Source: JANTGF01 sp033791445 (lineage in GTDB: Bacteria > Bacteroidota > Bacteroidia > Bacteroidales > VadinHA17). Taken from it: a stretch of 64,000 nucleotides of DNA. The translations under genes were made by a program, and so were the position numbers. The notes under the pieces were generated by a model that saw only the letters and a program-made list of their open reading frames with translations, searched no databases and was not told where the DNA came from. The stretch covers positions 1 through 64,000 of the forward strand of contig JASJGS010000008.1 of the NCBI GenBank assembly GCA_033791445.1, given 5' to 3'. Of the stretch, positions 18,673-27,755 are shown in pieces (the stretch's first letter is position 1; every line of letters begins with the position of its first letter).

Positions 18673-19239
18673 TTAAGAAGATGAAGTTGACTCACTTACT
18701 AAAACATCCAATATAAAGAAATAGTACTCGTCGTCAAATTTTTCAAAATTATACTTTAAAAAGTTTCCTGTTTTCCTGGCAATATCAACCAAACCTAAAC
18801 CTCCACCGCCTTTTGCTGTGAGTTTTTCATTCCTCAGGATATCCTTATACATCTCCTTTAAATCGGTTTGTGATAAAGAATTAACCTGATCAATCTTGGT
18901 TTTCAATTGCTCAATCTTATCATTATGAATAAAATTCCCTGTAGAGATCTTATAGTTATGATCTTCTTTTGTAACTATAAGAATACCAAACCTTGCATCA
19001 AAACGATCTTTGTAAACCTGAGGAAGATCATCAATATGATGGTAAAGATTTTGAAGGCTCTCAACCAGTACGTTATAAACTTTCTTTCTGGTTTTTGACT
19101 GTTCGTTGAAATCAATTAATTTGGTTTCAAGTGCATCCAAAACGTTATTGATCAAATCTGAAGTTATACTTCCTTTATAAGCAAGTAAAACATCACCTTC
19201 ACCCAGTTTAACATATAAGTCTTGAATGTTAAAACTCAT
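18673..19239 (-). CDS. siaB: SiaB family protein kinase (DUF6272)
   Basis: The 188-residue GHKL-type ATPase has an N-box around LVESLQNLYHHID (residues 53-65) and a G-box KGGGGLGLVDIARKTG near 144-158. SiaB kinases phosphorylate SiaC and so control partner choice; the siaC gene directly follows. The pairing makes the assignment secure even though the family is small. A well-spaced promoter sits about 60 bp upstream. Neither the SiaA phosphatase nor a SiaD cyclase is in the window, so the reversal step and effector must be encoded elsewhere or be different. Confidence 0.9.
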   Translation of the reverse strand: MSFNIQDLYVKLGEGDVLLAYKGSITSDLINNVLDALETKLIDFNEQSKTRKKVYNVLVESLQNLYHHIDDLPQVYKDRFDARFGILIVTKEDHNYKISTGNFIHNDKIEQLKTKIDQVNSLSQTDLKEMYKDILRNEKLTAKGGGGLGLVDIARKTGNFLKYNFEKFDDEYYFFILDVLVSESTSSS

Positions 19240-19300
19240 ACAATGGTTTTAAATATTGGTATACCTGAATGGCAGGCATACAATGAACTTATCATCCCAA

Positions 19301-19330
19301 CAAATATAATAAGAAAATAAATCTACACAA
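19301..19330 (-). promoter_or_regulatory. Promoter of siaB-siaC
   Basis: On the minus strand TTG (19330-19328), 19 bp, then TATATTTG (19308-19301). This is a full match to the TTG/TAnnTTTG promoter of Bacteroidota, giving a leader of about 55 bases before the siaB ATG at 19239. Confidence 0.6.
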
Positions 19331-19420
19331 CGGAAAAAAAATAGATTTCTACGGATTTTCAAAACTATATTCAGGCTAAATTTTATTCAATAAGTTTACT
19401 ATTCTGATTTACGAGAGAAA

Positions 19421-20587
19421 TTAATTTTTGTTCCAATTTTCATGGCTTTTTTTTGAACCTTTATAGAGTTCATATTTTTGGTATTGGCACTTAATATCTC
19501 CATTGAACAATGTGACTTTCCTGGAGGGCCGTAATCCTATGTTTTTCAAGGCATTCGGATTCCCGCTTAAAATCCATGCATCAAATCCAGTAAAATTGTG
19601 TTTCAAAGTATTTCCTATCTCCTGGTACAAATTTATCAGGTCATGAGATTTTACCCGTATGCCATATGGTGGATTCATGATTACTATTCCCTCCTGTTGA
19701 TCAGGTTTCGCCTCATCCAGGCTTAAAATCTTTAACTTCACTTTTTCAGACAGGCCTGCAATTTGCAAATTACTTCTGGCACTTCTTATCTGGGTAGCCA
19801 TGTTATCCATTCCAATTATCTCTGGAGTGTTTTTCTTTTGAACAGTTACTTCGTTCTTTACCTTTTCAAACAATTCAGGGTTAAAATCTTTCCAGTTTTC
19901 AAAAAGAAACTTCTGCCTGAAGCTTCCGGGAGGAATTCCATAGGCAATCATGGCAGCCTCAATTAGCAATGTTCCGGAGCCGCACATTGGATCGTAGAAG
20001 TTAGTACTGCCATTCCAACCAGACAATAAAATCATTCCAGCAGCAAGAACCTCATTTAAAGAAGCCGGACCATGACTTTTTCTATAACCTCGCTTATGCA
20101 GGGAGGCACCAGTACTATCAAGAGAAAGTGTACAACGATCGTTTGAAATATGAGCATTGATTTGAATCTGGGGGTTTTTGCTATCCACTGAAGGCCTTCT
20201 CCCGTATTTATCCCGAAACTGATCAACAATCGCATCTTTGATCTTCAAAGCGACATAATGTGAATGCTTAAATTTCTGTGAAAATACTACAGAATCAACA
20301 GCGAAATTCTGGTTTACCGAGAAATATTTACTCCAATCAGTACTCAGGGTTTTTTGATAAAGCTGATCTTCATTCTGCACTGTAAATTCCACCACTGGAA
20401 TAAGAACTTTTAAAGCTGTACGAGCATGGTAATTAACCCGATATATATCTTCTATTTTACCCCTGAAGCGAACCGCACGATTCTCTCTCTTAATATCCTG
20501 ACCACCTAACTTTCTAATTTCCTCCAACAAAACATCTTCCAGGCCGAAAAGTGTTTTTACCAGAATTTCAAAACGATCATTCTCCAT
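19421..20587 (-). CDS. THUMP-domain class I rRNA (guanine-N2) methyltransferase, RlmL-N-like
   Basis: The 388-residue protein has an N-terminal THUMP domain (about 1-155) and a Rossmann methyltransferase domain. It shows motif I-like FYDPMCGSGTLLIEAA (about 197-212) and the catalytic IVMNPPYG (about 302-309), the N/DPPY motif of N2-guanine or N6-adenine methylases. This matches the N-terminal half of E. coli RlmL, which makes m2G2445 in 23S rRNA. E. coli RlmL carries a second methylase domain (RlmK) that is absent here. Probable last gene of a minus-strand run with S41 peptidase, pnuC and the NR kinase (36-bp gap). Confidence 0.88.
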   Translation of the reverse strand: MENDRFEILVKTLFGLEDVLLEEIRKLGGQDIKRENRAVRFRGKIEDIYRVNYHARTALKVLIPVVEFTVQNEDQLYQKTLSTDWSKYFSVNQNFAVDSVVFSQKFKHSHYVALKIKDAIVDQFRDKYGRRPSVDSKNPQIQINAHISNDRCTLSLDSTGASLHKRGYRKSHGPASLNEVLAAGMILLSGWNGSTNFYDPMCGSGTLLIEAAMIAYGIPPGSFRQKFLFENWKDFNPELFEKVKNEVTVQKKNTPEIIGMDNMATQIRSARSNLQIAGLSEKVKLKILSLDEAKPDQQEGIVIMNPPYGIRVKSHDLINLYQEIGNTLKHNFTGFDAWILSGNPNALKNIGLRPSRKVTLFNGDIKCQYQKYELYKGSKKSHENWNKN

Positions 20588-20623
20588 TTTATTTCTTTTT
20601 GAATGTTTATTTAAAGATTAACT

Positions 20624-21172
20624 CTAACTCCCTTTTAGAAAATTCTCAATACTGAGTAAAGCATTTTTAAGTCTTTTTTTTCCTTTTCCTGAAATGACTG
20701 AGTATGAGAAGTTATATTTCTCTAGCTCATCCTTATACTTCAGAAATAGATATTCACGACGCTCCCCTCCATTTTCTCGAACTGGATCATGCTGCCAGGG
20801 AATATCTGGAGAACACAATAAGTACAGGTCCATATATGGTTCTTCTACCTTTTGTAGAAGCCAATCAGGACATTTTTTAAAAACCTCATCAAACCATACC
20901 TTTGTAATGATTAAATCTGTATCAAAAAAGATCCATTTGTTTTTTTGTATAGAAGTTGCTTCCCTTCGTTGCACTTGCTCTCTGGCAATAGCCTCTACAT
21001 CCTTATATGTATAAGGCCTGGCTAGATTTACAATGTATTCACGAGCATACTCAGGAATAAATATCCCTTCAAAATGCTTAGCTAACTGGCATGCCAATTC
21101 GGTCTTACCGGTTGATTCAGGCCCAGTTACAACGATTCTGAATTTTTTTTCTACCTGATAGATTTCTTCCAT
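20624..21172 (-). CDS. NadR-like nicotinamide riboside kinase (AAA_28 ATPase)
   Basis: The 182-residue P-loop kinase has Walker A GPESTGKTE at about residues 16-24 and a conserved PEYAREY segment near 38-44, both seen in the RNK domain of NadR. It lacks the DNA-binding and NMN-adenylyltransferase parts of E. coli NadR. It should phosphorylate nicotinamide riboside to NMN, trapping what PnuC imports. Its start lies inside the 3' end of pnuC (overlap of 22 bp), which implies translational coupling and supports the assignment. Confidence 0.87.
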   Translation of the reverse strand: MEEIYQVEKKFRIVVTGPESTGKTELACQLAKHFEGIFIPEYAREYIVNLARPYTYKDVEAIAREQVQRREATSIQKNKWIFFDTDLIITKVWFDEVFKKCPDWLLQKVEEPYMDLYLLCSPDIPWQHDPVRENGGERREYLFLKYKDELEKYNFSYSVISGKGKKRLKNALLSIENFLKGS

Positions 21173-21768
21173 TCGAAATAACCATATATTGCTACGAGCG
21201 AGTAAACAAGAAACAAGCCGGATGTAAGGTACAATCCTTTGTAAATATACATTCCCATTGATACAAAATCAACTACAATCCAAATTAGCCATTGTTCAAG
21301 AATTTTGCGGGCAAGCATCCAGGTAGCTAGAATGCTTGCTGAGGTTGTAAATGCATCCCAATACAGCAAATCAGATGCAGGAATATCCAATAAAGGCGGT
21401 ACTGTTTTTAGAGCAATAACCAAAAAAGCATATATTACAATACCTGCTCCAATTAAGTAAATTAGCATCCTTTTATTTACCCTGGTAATTTTCAGCGAAT
21501 TACGAACATTATCTCTGCCTCCATATAGCCAAAAATACCAGCCGTAAATACTTAGTATAAAATAATAAAATTGAAGTCCCATGTCGGCATAGAGACTTCC
21601 CTTAAAAAATACATAGATATAGAATAATGAGGTAAGTATACCAAGGGGCCAAAGCCAGATTTTTTGCCTAATGCTGAAATACAAATAGGCTAATGCAGTA
21701 GCGACTCCTAATATTTCAATAACTATAGAAGGGTGATCATGAACCCAATTAACAAGGTCAAATATCAA
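21151..21768 (-). CDS. pnuC: Nicotinamide riboside transporter PnuC
   Basis: The 205-residue membrane protein with about seven helices has the PnuC-typical GILTSLFYIYVFFKGSLYADMG-type segment and a C-terminal WIVVDFVSMGMYIYKGLYLT helix. PnuC moves nicotinamide riboside down its gradient, driven by phosphorylation inside the cell. The kinase gene overlaps its 3' end. PnuC paralogues for thiamine (PnuT) look alike, but the kinase neighbour argues for nicotinamide riboside and no TPP riboswitch is seen. The start appears to be TTG at 21768. It lies 25 bp after the S41 peptidase gene. Confidence 0.9.
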   Translation of the reverse strand: MIFDLVNWVHDHPSIVIEILGVATALAYLYFSIRQKIWLWPLGILTSLFYIYVFFKGSLYADMGLQFYYFILSIYGWYFWLYGGRDNVRNSLKITRVNKRMLIYLIGAGIVIYAFLVIALKTVPPLLDIPASDLLYWDAFTTSASILATWMLARKILEQWLIWIVVDFVSMGMYIYKGLYLTSGLFLVYSLVAIYGYFEWKKSIR

Positions 21769-21793
21769 AACAATGTGAAGATTTCAGGCAATT

Positions 21794-23404
21794 CTATCTG
21801 TTTGCCAGTTTTTTATTGTAACCTGCTTTGTCTTTTAAAACTTCAACTGCTTTTAAAAAGCCATCGTTATTTTCATTGACAATTTCAAAGTACTCACTCA
21901 TGCTCCACAAGTCCCTGGCTACAAGAGCCTTAAGAATAAGTCTCAGATGCTTATCTGCCCCCTCAATTTCATCTTCTTTGCCCTCAATGCCTTCTTCAGA
22001 TGCGAGGACTCCCACCTCTGAGATCATCTTGTCAGTTACAGAATAGTTTTCTCTATAGTCATCGAAAGAGGAATACTGCTTTTTGAGTTTGTCCCGATTC
22101 TTATCAATATAGCTGAGTATAAAGTTGGTAACAACTCCAGACCTTACAAGTGTATTGTAATAGGTAAAGTTCTCAGTTGTATCAACCGGAACAAAAATGT
22201 CAGGCATGATACCTCCGCCACCATAAACAGGTCTGTTATAAAGTTGGGTATAATACTTTAAGGAATCCGGGAATTGAATTTTATCTGCCGAAACAAGCTC
22301 CCCATTTGCGTACCTATCATTCATTTCCATGACATAATCCTCAACACCATTTTCATATGATTTTTGAATTAAGCGACCACTTGGAGTATAATACCTGGCT
22401 ATTGTCAATCTTATCATGGAACCATCGGGAAGAAAAAATGGTTTCTGAACTAATCCTTTTCCAAAAGTTCTCCTTCCAACTATAAGGCCACGGTCCCAGT
22501 CCTGCAATGCACCAGCAACAATTTCACTGGCTGAGGCGGAGCCTTCATCAACTAAAACTACAATTTTTCCATATTTAAAATTTCCATTTGGTGTAGAAAA
22601 AAAATCTTGTTTCGGAAGATGTGAACCTTTCATATATACGATCATTTTCCCATTTTTCAGAAACTCATCGGACATGCGAACTGCAGCTTCCAGCATACCT
22701 CCTCCATTTCCCCTGAGGTCAAGAATAATATTCTTTAGACCCTCTTCATGCAACTTCGAATATGCCTTATTGAATTCATCTAAAGTTGTTGCTGAAAACC
22801 GGTTAAAACGCAAATATCCAATCTCATTATCAACCATATAGGCTGCATCAAGACTGAAAATTGGAATTTTATCTCGTGTAATAGTAAAATCGAGTAAGCT
22901 TTCTACTTTCTTCCGGGCAATAGAAACACTTACCTTGGTCCCTTTTTCTCCCAGTAGCCTATCCCTGACTCCAGTTGTTCCGATCCCGACTCCTGCTACA
23001 TTTTCATCATTTATTTTTACGATTCTATCTCCTGCACGAAGGCCAGCTTTTTCTGATGGTCCACCAGAAATAGGAGAAATAACAATTATAGTATCGAATA
23101 GTATATTAAACTGAATCCCAATACCATCAAAGTTCCCTACCAAAGGTTGATTCATTTCCTTTACCTCATCTTTGGTAACATAAGTGGAGTGTGGATCAAG
23201 GTCCTTTAAAAGTTCAACAATGGCTCCTTCAACTAAGCTTGCCTGATTAACAGTATCAACATAGTAAGAATCAATAAGCTTAAGTGCCTTATCCAACTTA
23301 ATTGTTTCTTCAGAAAGATATTGCGCTGTTACCTGATGTCCACTAAAAATAACAATGGCCAATAAAATCAGGCTATTTATAATTCTATTCATAAATCTAT
23401 TCAT
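21794..23404 (-). CDS. C-terminal processing peptidase, S41 family (CtpA-like)
   Basis: The 536-residue exported protease has a signal peptide (about 1-28), a PDZ domain (about 85-170) and an S41 catalytic domain. The latter carries the nucleophile segment GSASASEIVAGALQDW and the Lys-bearing RTFGKGLVQ. Ser and Lys form the catalytic dyad of Prc/CtpA enzymes, which trim C-termini of periplasmic proteins. Two ATGs are possible (23404, 23392). A -7 box at 23422-23429 puts the transcription start near 23416, leaving a leader of about 12 or 24 bases. It heads the run with pnuC, the NR kinase and the rRNA methylase. Confidence 0.92.
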   Translation of the reverse strand: MNRFMNRIINSLILLAIVIFSGHQVTAQYLSEETIKLDKALKLIDSYYVDTVNQASLVEGAIVELLKDLDPHSTYVTKDEVKEMNQPLVGNFDGIGIQFNILFDTIIVISPISGGPSEKAGLRAGDRIVKINDENVAGVGIGTTGVRDRLLGEKGTKVSVSIARKKVESLLDFTITRDKIPIFSLDAAYMVDNEIGYLRFNRFSATTLDEFNKAYSKLHEEGLKNIILDLRGNGGGMLEAAVRMSDEFLKNGKMIVYMKGSHLPKQDFFSTPNGNFKYGKIVVLVDEGSASASEIVAGALQDWDRGLIVGRRTFGKGLVQKPFFLPDGSMIRLTIARYYTPSGRLIQKSYENGVEDYVMEMNDRYANGELVSADKIQFPDSLKYYTQLYNRPVYGGGGIMPDIFVPVDTTENFTYYNTLVRSGVVTNFILSYIDKNRDKLKKQYSSFDDYRENYSVTDKMISEVGVLASEEGIEGKEDEIEGADKHLRLILKALVARDLWSMSEYFEIVNENNDGFLKAVEVLKDKAGYNKKLANR

Positions 23405-23421
23405 TTTAATAAAAATTTGTG

Positions 23422-23429
23422 CAAAGATA
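23422..23429 (-). promoter_or_regulatory. -7 box for the S41 peptidase-pnuC-kinase run
   Basis: On the minus strand this reads TATCTTTG, an exact TAnnTTTG match 18 bp upstream of the first ATG. No TTG is seen at the -33 position. The remainder of the 23430-23570 spacer shows nothing recognisable. Confidence 0.45.
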
Positions 23430-23570
23430 GGAATTTCTCTTTTAGGCTAAATTAAATAGAGGCATTTGATATAGGTACTACCCTATTAAATAACAAACTG
23501 CAAAAGTTTGAATTCACTTATTTTAGTTCAAAACCAGTGTTCAGATTAAATAATTTAAAATAGAGAAATC

Positions 23571-25100
23571 CTACTCCCATTCAATAGTAGCAGGAGGTTT
23601 AGAGCTAATATCATATACAACACGATTTATTCCTCTGACCTTGTTAATTATCTCATTTGAGACGTTTGCCAGAAAATCATATGGTAGATGTGACCAATCT
23701 GCCGTCATTCCATCTGTTGAGGTAACAGCTCGAAGAACAACAACGCTTTCGTATGTCCTTTCATCGCCCATCACCCCCACAGATTGAACAGGCAGTAAAA
23801 TAACTGCTGCCTGCCATACCTCATCGTAAAGTCCTTCATTTTTCAGGGAGCTGATAAAAATATCGTCTGCCTCCTGTAACATTTTTACTTTTTCACGACT
23901 GATAGCACCTAAAATTCTTATTGCAAGGCCAGGTCCAGGAAAAGGGTGACGCCCAATCAGTTGGTTATCCATATTCATAGCTTTGCCTACTCTTCTCACT
24001 TCATCTTTGAAGAGTAATTTCAGCGGCTCTACTATCTTTAGTTTCATAAAATCAGGTAGGCCACCTACATTATGATGAGATTTAATGGTTGCAGAAGGAC
24101 CATTAACAGAAACCGATTCAATTACATCCGGATAAATTGTTCCCTGTGCCAGCCATTTAACTCCCTCAATTTTGTGTGCCTCCTCTTCAAATACATCAAT
24201 AAACACTTTACCGATAACTTTTCTTTTCTCCTCCGGCTCTGATATACCTTCGAGAGCATCCAGAAACCTATCCCGGGCATTCACTCCTTTTACGTTCAGC
24301 CCCATAGATTTATAGTCATTTAACACTGTTTCAAACTCACCCTTCCTCAACACTCCATTATCAACAAATATTGAAGTTAGATTCTCTCCTATTGCTTTTG
24401 TAAGGAGCATAGCTGCTACCGAAGAATCTACACCACCAGAAAGGCCAAGTACCACTTTATCATTATCCAACTTCTGTCTGAGTTCTTCAACAGTGCTCTC
24501 CACAAAAGAATCTGGCGTCCAGTCTTGTTTGCAACCACAAATATTCACAACAAAATTTCTCAGAATATCCAGTCCCTGTGTAGTATGATAAACCTCGGGA
24601 TGAAATTGGATTCCATAGCTTGGTTCATCTTCAATTTTAAAAGCACCAACTTTCACATCAGCTGTACTTCCAATTACTTTAAAATCAGAAGGAATTGAAG
24701 CGATAGTGTCCCCATGAGACATCCAGACCTGTGTATCGAGTTCAATTCCATGGAATAATTTACTTTCTGTATCAATAAATTTTAATCTGGCCCTTCCATA
24801 TTCCCTTGATTTTGATGGGAGAACTTCACCACCAAAGTTGTGTGCCAGAAATTGGGCACCATAACATACTCCCAGCAGTGGTTGTACTCCTTTAATATTT
24901 TTAATATTGGGGACGGGAGCATCTTCATCACGAACTGAAAATGGACTCCCTGAAAGGATGACTCCCTTTACATGTTCATCGAGTTCAGGAAAATGATTGT
25001 AGGGATAAATTTCACAATACACATTCAACTCTCTTACCCTCCTGGCAATCAATTGAGTATACTGCGACCCAAAATCCAGGATCAATATTTTATCTTTCAC
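23571..25100 (-). CDS. guaA: GMP synthase (glutamine-hydrolysing)
   Basis: GuaA converts XMP to GMP using glutamine and ATP, the last step of guanine nucleotide synthesis; guaB for the previous step lies at 29.8 kb. The class I amidotransferase domain (1 to about 190) shows GVCYGAQFLAH with its nucleophilic Cys and the His-Glu of FHPEVYH. The ATP-pyrophosphatase domain has the P-loop GLSGGVDSSV, and the C-terminal dimerisation domain ends in KPPATIEWE. I place the start at the GTG at 25100 (509 residues). A longer frame to 25148 would begin upstream of the predicted transcription start and adds an unconserved tail. Confidence 0.95.
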   Translation of the reverse strand: MKDKILILDFGSQYTQLIARRVRELNVYCEIYPYNHFPELDEHVKGVILSGSPFSVRDEDAPVPNIKNIKGVQPLLGVCYGAQFLAHNFGGEVLPSKSREYGRARLKFIDTESKLFHGIELDTQVWMSHGDTIASIPSDFKVIGSTADVKVGAFKIEDEPSYGIQFHPEVYHTTQGLDILRNFVVNICGCKQDWTPDSFVESTVEELRQKLDNDKVVLGLSGGVDSSVAAMLLTKAIGENLTSIFVDNGVLRKGEFETVLNDYKSMGLNVKGVNARDRFLDALEGISEPEEKRKVIGKVFIDVFEEEAHKIEGVKWLAQGTIYPDVIESVSVNGPSATIKSHHNVGGLPDFMKLKIVEPLKLLFKDEVRRVGKAMNMDNQLIGRHPFPGPGLAIRILGAISREKVKMLQEADDIFISSLKNEGLYDEVWQAAVILLPVQSVGVMGDERTYESVVVLRAVTSTDGMTADWSHLPYDFLANVSNEIINKVRGINRVVYDISSKPPATIEWE

Positions 25101-25125
25101 TATTTTACTGTTTAATGATTGACTG

Positions 25126-25156
25126 CAAAAGTAAGTAAATAAATGCATGCTCCCAA
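25126..25156 (-). promoter_or_regulatory. Promoter of guaA
   Basis: On the minus strand TTG (25156-25154), 20 bp, TACTTTTG (25133-25126). The implied transcription start near 25120 lies between the upstream ATG (25148) and the GTG (25100), and so decides the guaA start. Confidence 0.55.
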
Positions 25157-25224
25157 TATGCTTTCCTGGGTAGTTTTATTTGTTCTTCTGGATAAATTAC
25201 AGGAGGTCAATTTTGGATTGTTAT

Positions 25225-26418
25225 CTATTCAACATACAATACCAGTCCTTTTAAGTACTCCCCTTCAGGATGGTATATGCTAATTGGATGATCAACGGGT
25301 TGTGTAAGCTGGTACAAAATCCGAACAGATCTTCCAGAGTTTGCTGCGGCCACGAAAACTGACTTACGGAAATTCTCTTTACTTACAACCTGAGAACAGG
25401 AGAATGTAAATATAATACCTCCGGGTAGAATGCACTCAATGGCTTTGGCATTTAATCTTTTATATCCCTGCAAAGCCTGATGAAGTACATTATGATGTTT
25501 TGCGAAAGCCGGAGGATCAAGAATGATCAAATCATATTTATTGTTTGCTGTCTCAAGGTAGTCAAATGCATCGGCAACAATGGCTTCATGTGAAGATGAA
25601 TCAGGAAAGTTAAGCTTAATATTTTCATCTGCCTGCTTAATTGCAGGTTTTGAACTATCAACTGTATGAACAAGTGAAGCTTTTCCTCTTAATGCATATA
25701 CTGAGAATCCGCCTGAGTAACCGAATAAATTCAAAACTTTTTTCCCACTTGAATATTTTTCAACCAGTTTCCTGTTTTCTCGCTGATCTATAAAAAAACC
25801 TGTTTTCTGACCTTTTTCAAAATCAACATTAAAAAAGTTATTGTGTTCTTTTACCGGCAAATCATTTAATTCACCAAAAATCAGGCCATTTTCAGGTTCA
25901 ATATCTGCTTTATAGGGTAAAGTTTTTTTGCTCTTATCATAAATTGCTACCAGCCTATCACCCAGAACCTTCTTAAAAGCTTCAGCAAGAACATCTCTAA
26001 TAAGGTACATACCAACCGAATGGAATTGAAGAACAAGAACTCCATTATAATAGTCTGCAATAAGTCCAGGCATTCCATCTCCCTCTGCATGAACAAGCCT
26101 ATATACATTGGTTGATTCAGAATCTATCAGGCCAATCTTTTGTCGGTATTCGAAAAGGTCTGAAATTTTTTCGAACCAAAATTCAGAATTAGGCTCCCGA
26201 TCCTCAAAAGACACAACCCGAATTGCTATAGATCCAATCTGATAATGTCCCATTGCCAGAAATTCCGCCTTATTATCAAACACCTTAACCAATTCTCCTT
26301 CGCGAATGTTTTCATCCATTTTTTTGATTGCTCCAGAAAAAACCCATGGATGATATCTCCGCAAAGACTTATCCTTGCCAGACTTTAAGATAATCTTTTT
26401 AAAATTATTCTGACCCAT
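25225..26418 (-). CDS. Class I rRNA methyltransferase, RlmI-like (m5C)
   Basis: The 397-residue protein has an N-terminal PUA domain (about 10-85, GKDKSLRRYHPWVFSGAI start) followed by an EEHEE-type linker and a Rossmann methyltransferase. Motif I is VLNLFGYSGGFSVYALRG (about 231-248), and the LDPPAF and FSCS segments hold the catalytic region of m5C methylases, with Cys in FSCSQVV. RlmI makes m5C1962 in E. coli 23S rRNA; the exact site here is inferred. Its start overlaps the end of the exonuclease gene by 14 bp, so the pair is translationally coupled. Confidence 0.9.
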   Translation of the reverse strand: MGQNNFKKIILKSGKDKSLRRYHPWVFSGAIKKMDENIREGELVKVFDNKAEFLAMGHYQIGSIAIRVVSFEDREPNSEFWFEKISDLFEYRQKIGLIDSESTNVYRLVHAEGDGMPGLIADYYNGVLVLQFHSVGMYLIRDVLAEAFKKVLGDRLVAIYDKSKKTLPYKADIEPENGLIFGELNDLPVKEHNNFFNVDFEKGQKTGFFIDQRENRKLVEKYSSGKKVLNLFGYSGGFSVYALRGKASLVHTVDSSKPAIKQADENIKLNFPDSSSHEAIVADAFDYLETANNKYDLIILDPPAFAKHHNVLHQALQGYKRLNAKAIECILPGGIIFTFSCSQVVSKENFRKSVFVAAANSGRSVRILYQLTQPVDHPISIYHPEGEYLKGLVLYVE

Positions 26419-26986
26419 AGCTTAATAACTGCTGATAGATTTCGTAACATGCCCAGGCGTCAGTGGCAGCATATTGGATTTGTGGAAGAGAATAATCCTT
26501 AGCTTCCCAATTAGAAAGTTGTTGTGATTTCGAGATTTTTATCTTTAAAATATTTGCCGCTAATTTTCTTAACCCATTATCCTGGATATCGAATTTCTTG
26601 ACATAATCAGCCAATTCAATAAAACCTCCTGGATTGAATTGCCTCACTTCTCCAATTTTCTTGATATCGTCCCGAATTGCTACACCAACTTTAATAATTC
26701 CAGGGTTTTCCAGTACTTTCTTAATTTGGGTTGGCAATCCAATTTTATTCAGCCTAAAAAGCCATGCATTCTTGTCAGTGGCAAGCTGAAGCAGTGCCAC
26801 ACCATTTATATATCCCTTTTTAAAAGAGGGGCGTGTCTCAGTATCGAAACCCAAAATCGAATTATTAATAATATCACCAGCTGCAGCCTGAACTTGGGTC
26901 TGATTCTCTACAAGAACTACCTTTCCTTCAAAACGGGCAACCGGTAGAATATTTATTTCATCTTTTGCGATGGATGGTTGAAACAT
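26405..26986 (-). CDS. 3'-5' exonuclease, RNase D-like (DEDDy)
   Basis: The 193-residue single-domain exonuclease carries DEDD motifs: Exo I FDTETRP (about 47-53), Exo II around VGVAIRDDIKKI, and Exo III YAATDAWACYEIY with Tyr and Asp. The fold is like RNase D without the HRDC domains. It should trim RNA or DNA 3' ends; the target is unknown, although coupling with an rRNA methyltransferase gene suggests RNA. A TATCTTCG element (27006-27013) upstream is one base off the -7 consensus. Confidence 0.87.
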   Translation of the reverse strand: MFQPSIAKDEINILPVARFEGKVVLVENQTQVQAAAGDIINNSILGFDTETRPSFKKGYINGVALLQLATDKNAWLFRLNKIGLPTQIKKVLENPGIIKVGVAIRDDIKKIGEVRQFNPGGFIELADYVKKFDIQDNGLRKLAANILKIKISKSQQLSNWEAKDYSLPQIQYAATDAWACYEIYQQLLSYGSE

Positions 26987-27057
26987 AAAGTATATTTTTC
27001 AGGCACGAAGATAAGAAAAGCTAAGAAAAGAAATATAGTGAGAAGTTTAGGCAAATT

Positions 27058-27714
27058 TTATTGGTCATCATTTGCCTGTAATTTGCGATAGTCCTCTTGC
27101 CTTTGACTTACAAACCAGGAGGAAGTATCTGGATCTGCATTACCCTTGTCTAACTTTAGATCTTCTTCGTCCTCAACTATTGGATCAACTGAATGTAAAG
27201 TTTTATGAACAACGCGTAATGCATTAAGTAGTTTTTGCCCCCAGTAAGTACCGAAACTTAATTTCACTTCCCAAATTGCATCATTCATCATTTCATTATT
27301 TCCAATCCGAAACAGGGAAAGAAAGTCCTTAAGGTCTTGGAAAATATCAGCAAAGTCTTCTGATAGCTTACTTGCAACAGGGCCATCAGCATCACTAAAA
27401 TCTGGTTCAACAATTTCAAGATAATCATCAAGATAACCAAGCCTGGATGCAAAACTTTTTTTAACAATTTCATGTTCTTCTTCTGTGACAAATTTTTCAT
27501 TCCCTTCATCAAAAATTGAATCAAACTTTGGCAATTTCAAGCCCTGAGAATATAAGTGGGGAAGAATTTCCTGGAGCTTTTCGAATAGATCCTGTCTTTT
27601 ATATGGAGAGGGGTTTTCAGCCAACTCACAAAACTCATTTGCTATTTTTACAAAATCGATTACTTCTTCCGAAAATAAATTTGCATTCGTTTTATCGTCC
27701 ATAATTAGATTCAA
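27058..27714 (-). CDS. DUF5063 domain protein
   Basis: The 218-residue acidic, mostly helical cytoplasmic protein fits DUF5063, a family found mainly in Bacteroidota with no known function. No catalytic motif or membrane segment is visible. The central part (about 100-165) is amphipathic and includes WGQKLLNALRVVH. Two ATGs are possible, at 27714 and 27702; the -7 box at 27730-27737 leaves leaders of about 10 or 22 bases. It lies between recQ and the exonuclease gene on the same strand. Confidence 0.7.
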   Translation of the reverse strand: MNLIMDDKTNANLFSEEVIDFVKIANEFCELAENPSPYKRQDLFEKLQEILPHLYSQGLKLPKFDSIFDEGNEKFVTEEEHEIVKKSFASRLGYLDDYLEIVEPDFSDADGPVASKLSEDFADIFQDLKDFLSLFRIGNNEMMNDAIWEVKLSFGTYWGQKLLNALRVVHKTLHSVDPIVEDEEDLKLDKGNADPDTSSWFVSQRQEDYRKLQANDDQ

Positions 27715-27729
27715 CTACTTTTTCTTCAA

Positions 27730-27737
27730 CAAATTTA
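27730..27737 (-). promoter_or_regulatory. -7 box for the DUF5063 gene
   Basis: On the minus strand this reads TAAATTTG, an exact TAnnTTTG match 16 bp upstream of the first ATG of the DUF5063 gene. No -33 TTG is evident; the region upstream is the 3' end of recQ. Confidence 0.4.
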
Positions 27738-27755
27738 GCATTTAGAGCACATTTT

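Noticed and set aside
21700..21800. TPP or NAD riboswitch upstream of pnuC
   Set aside because: Only a 25-bp gap separates it from the S41 peptidase gene, so there is no room for a riboswitch.
23495..23511. CAAACT/AGTTTG hairpin downstream of guaA as a terminator
   Set aside because: Short AT-rich stem without a T run; chance inverted repeats are common in this AT-rich DNA.
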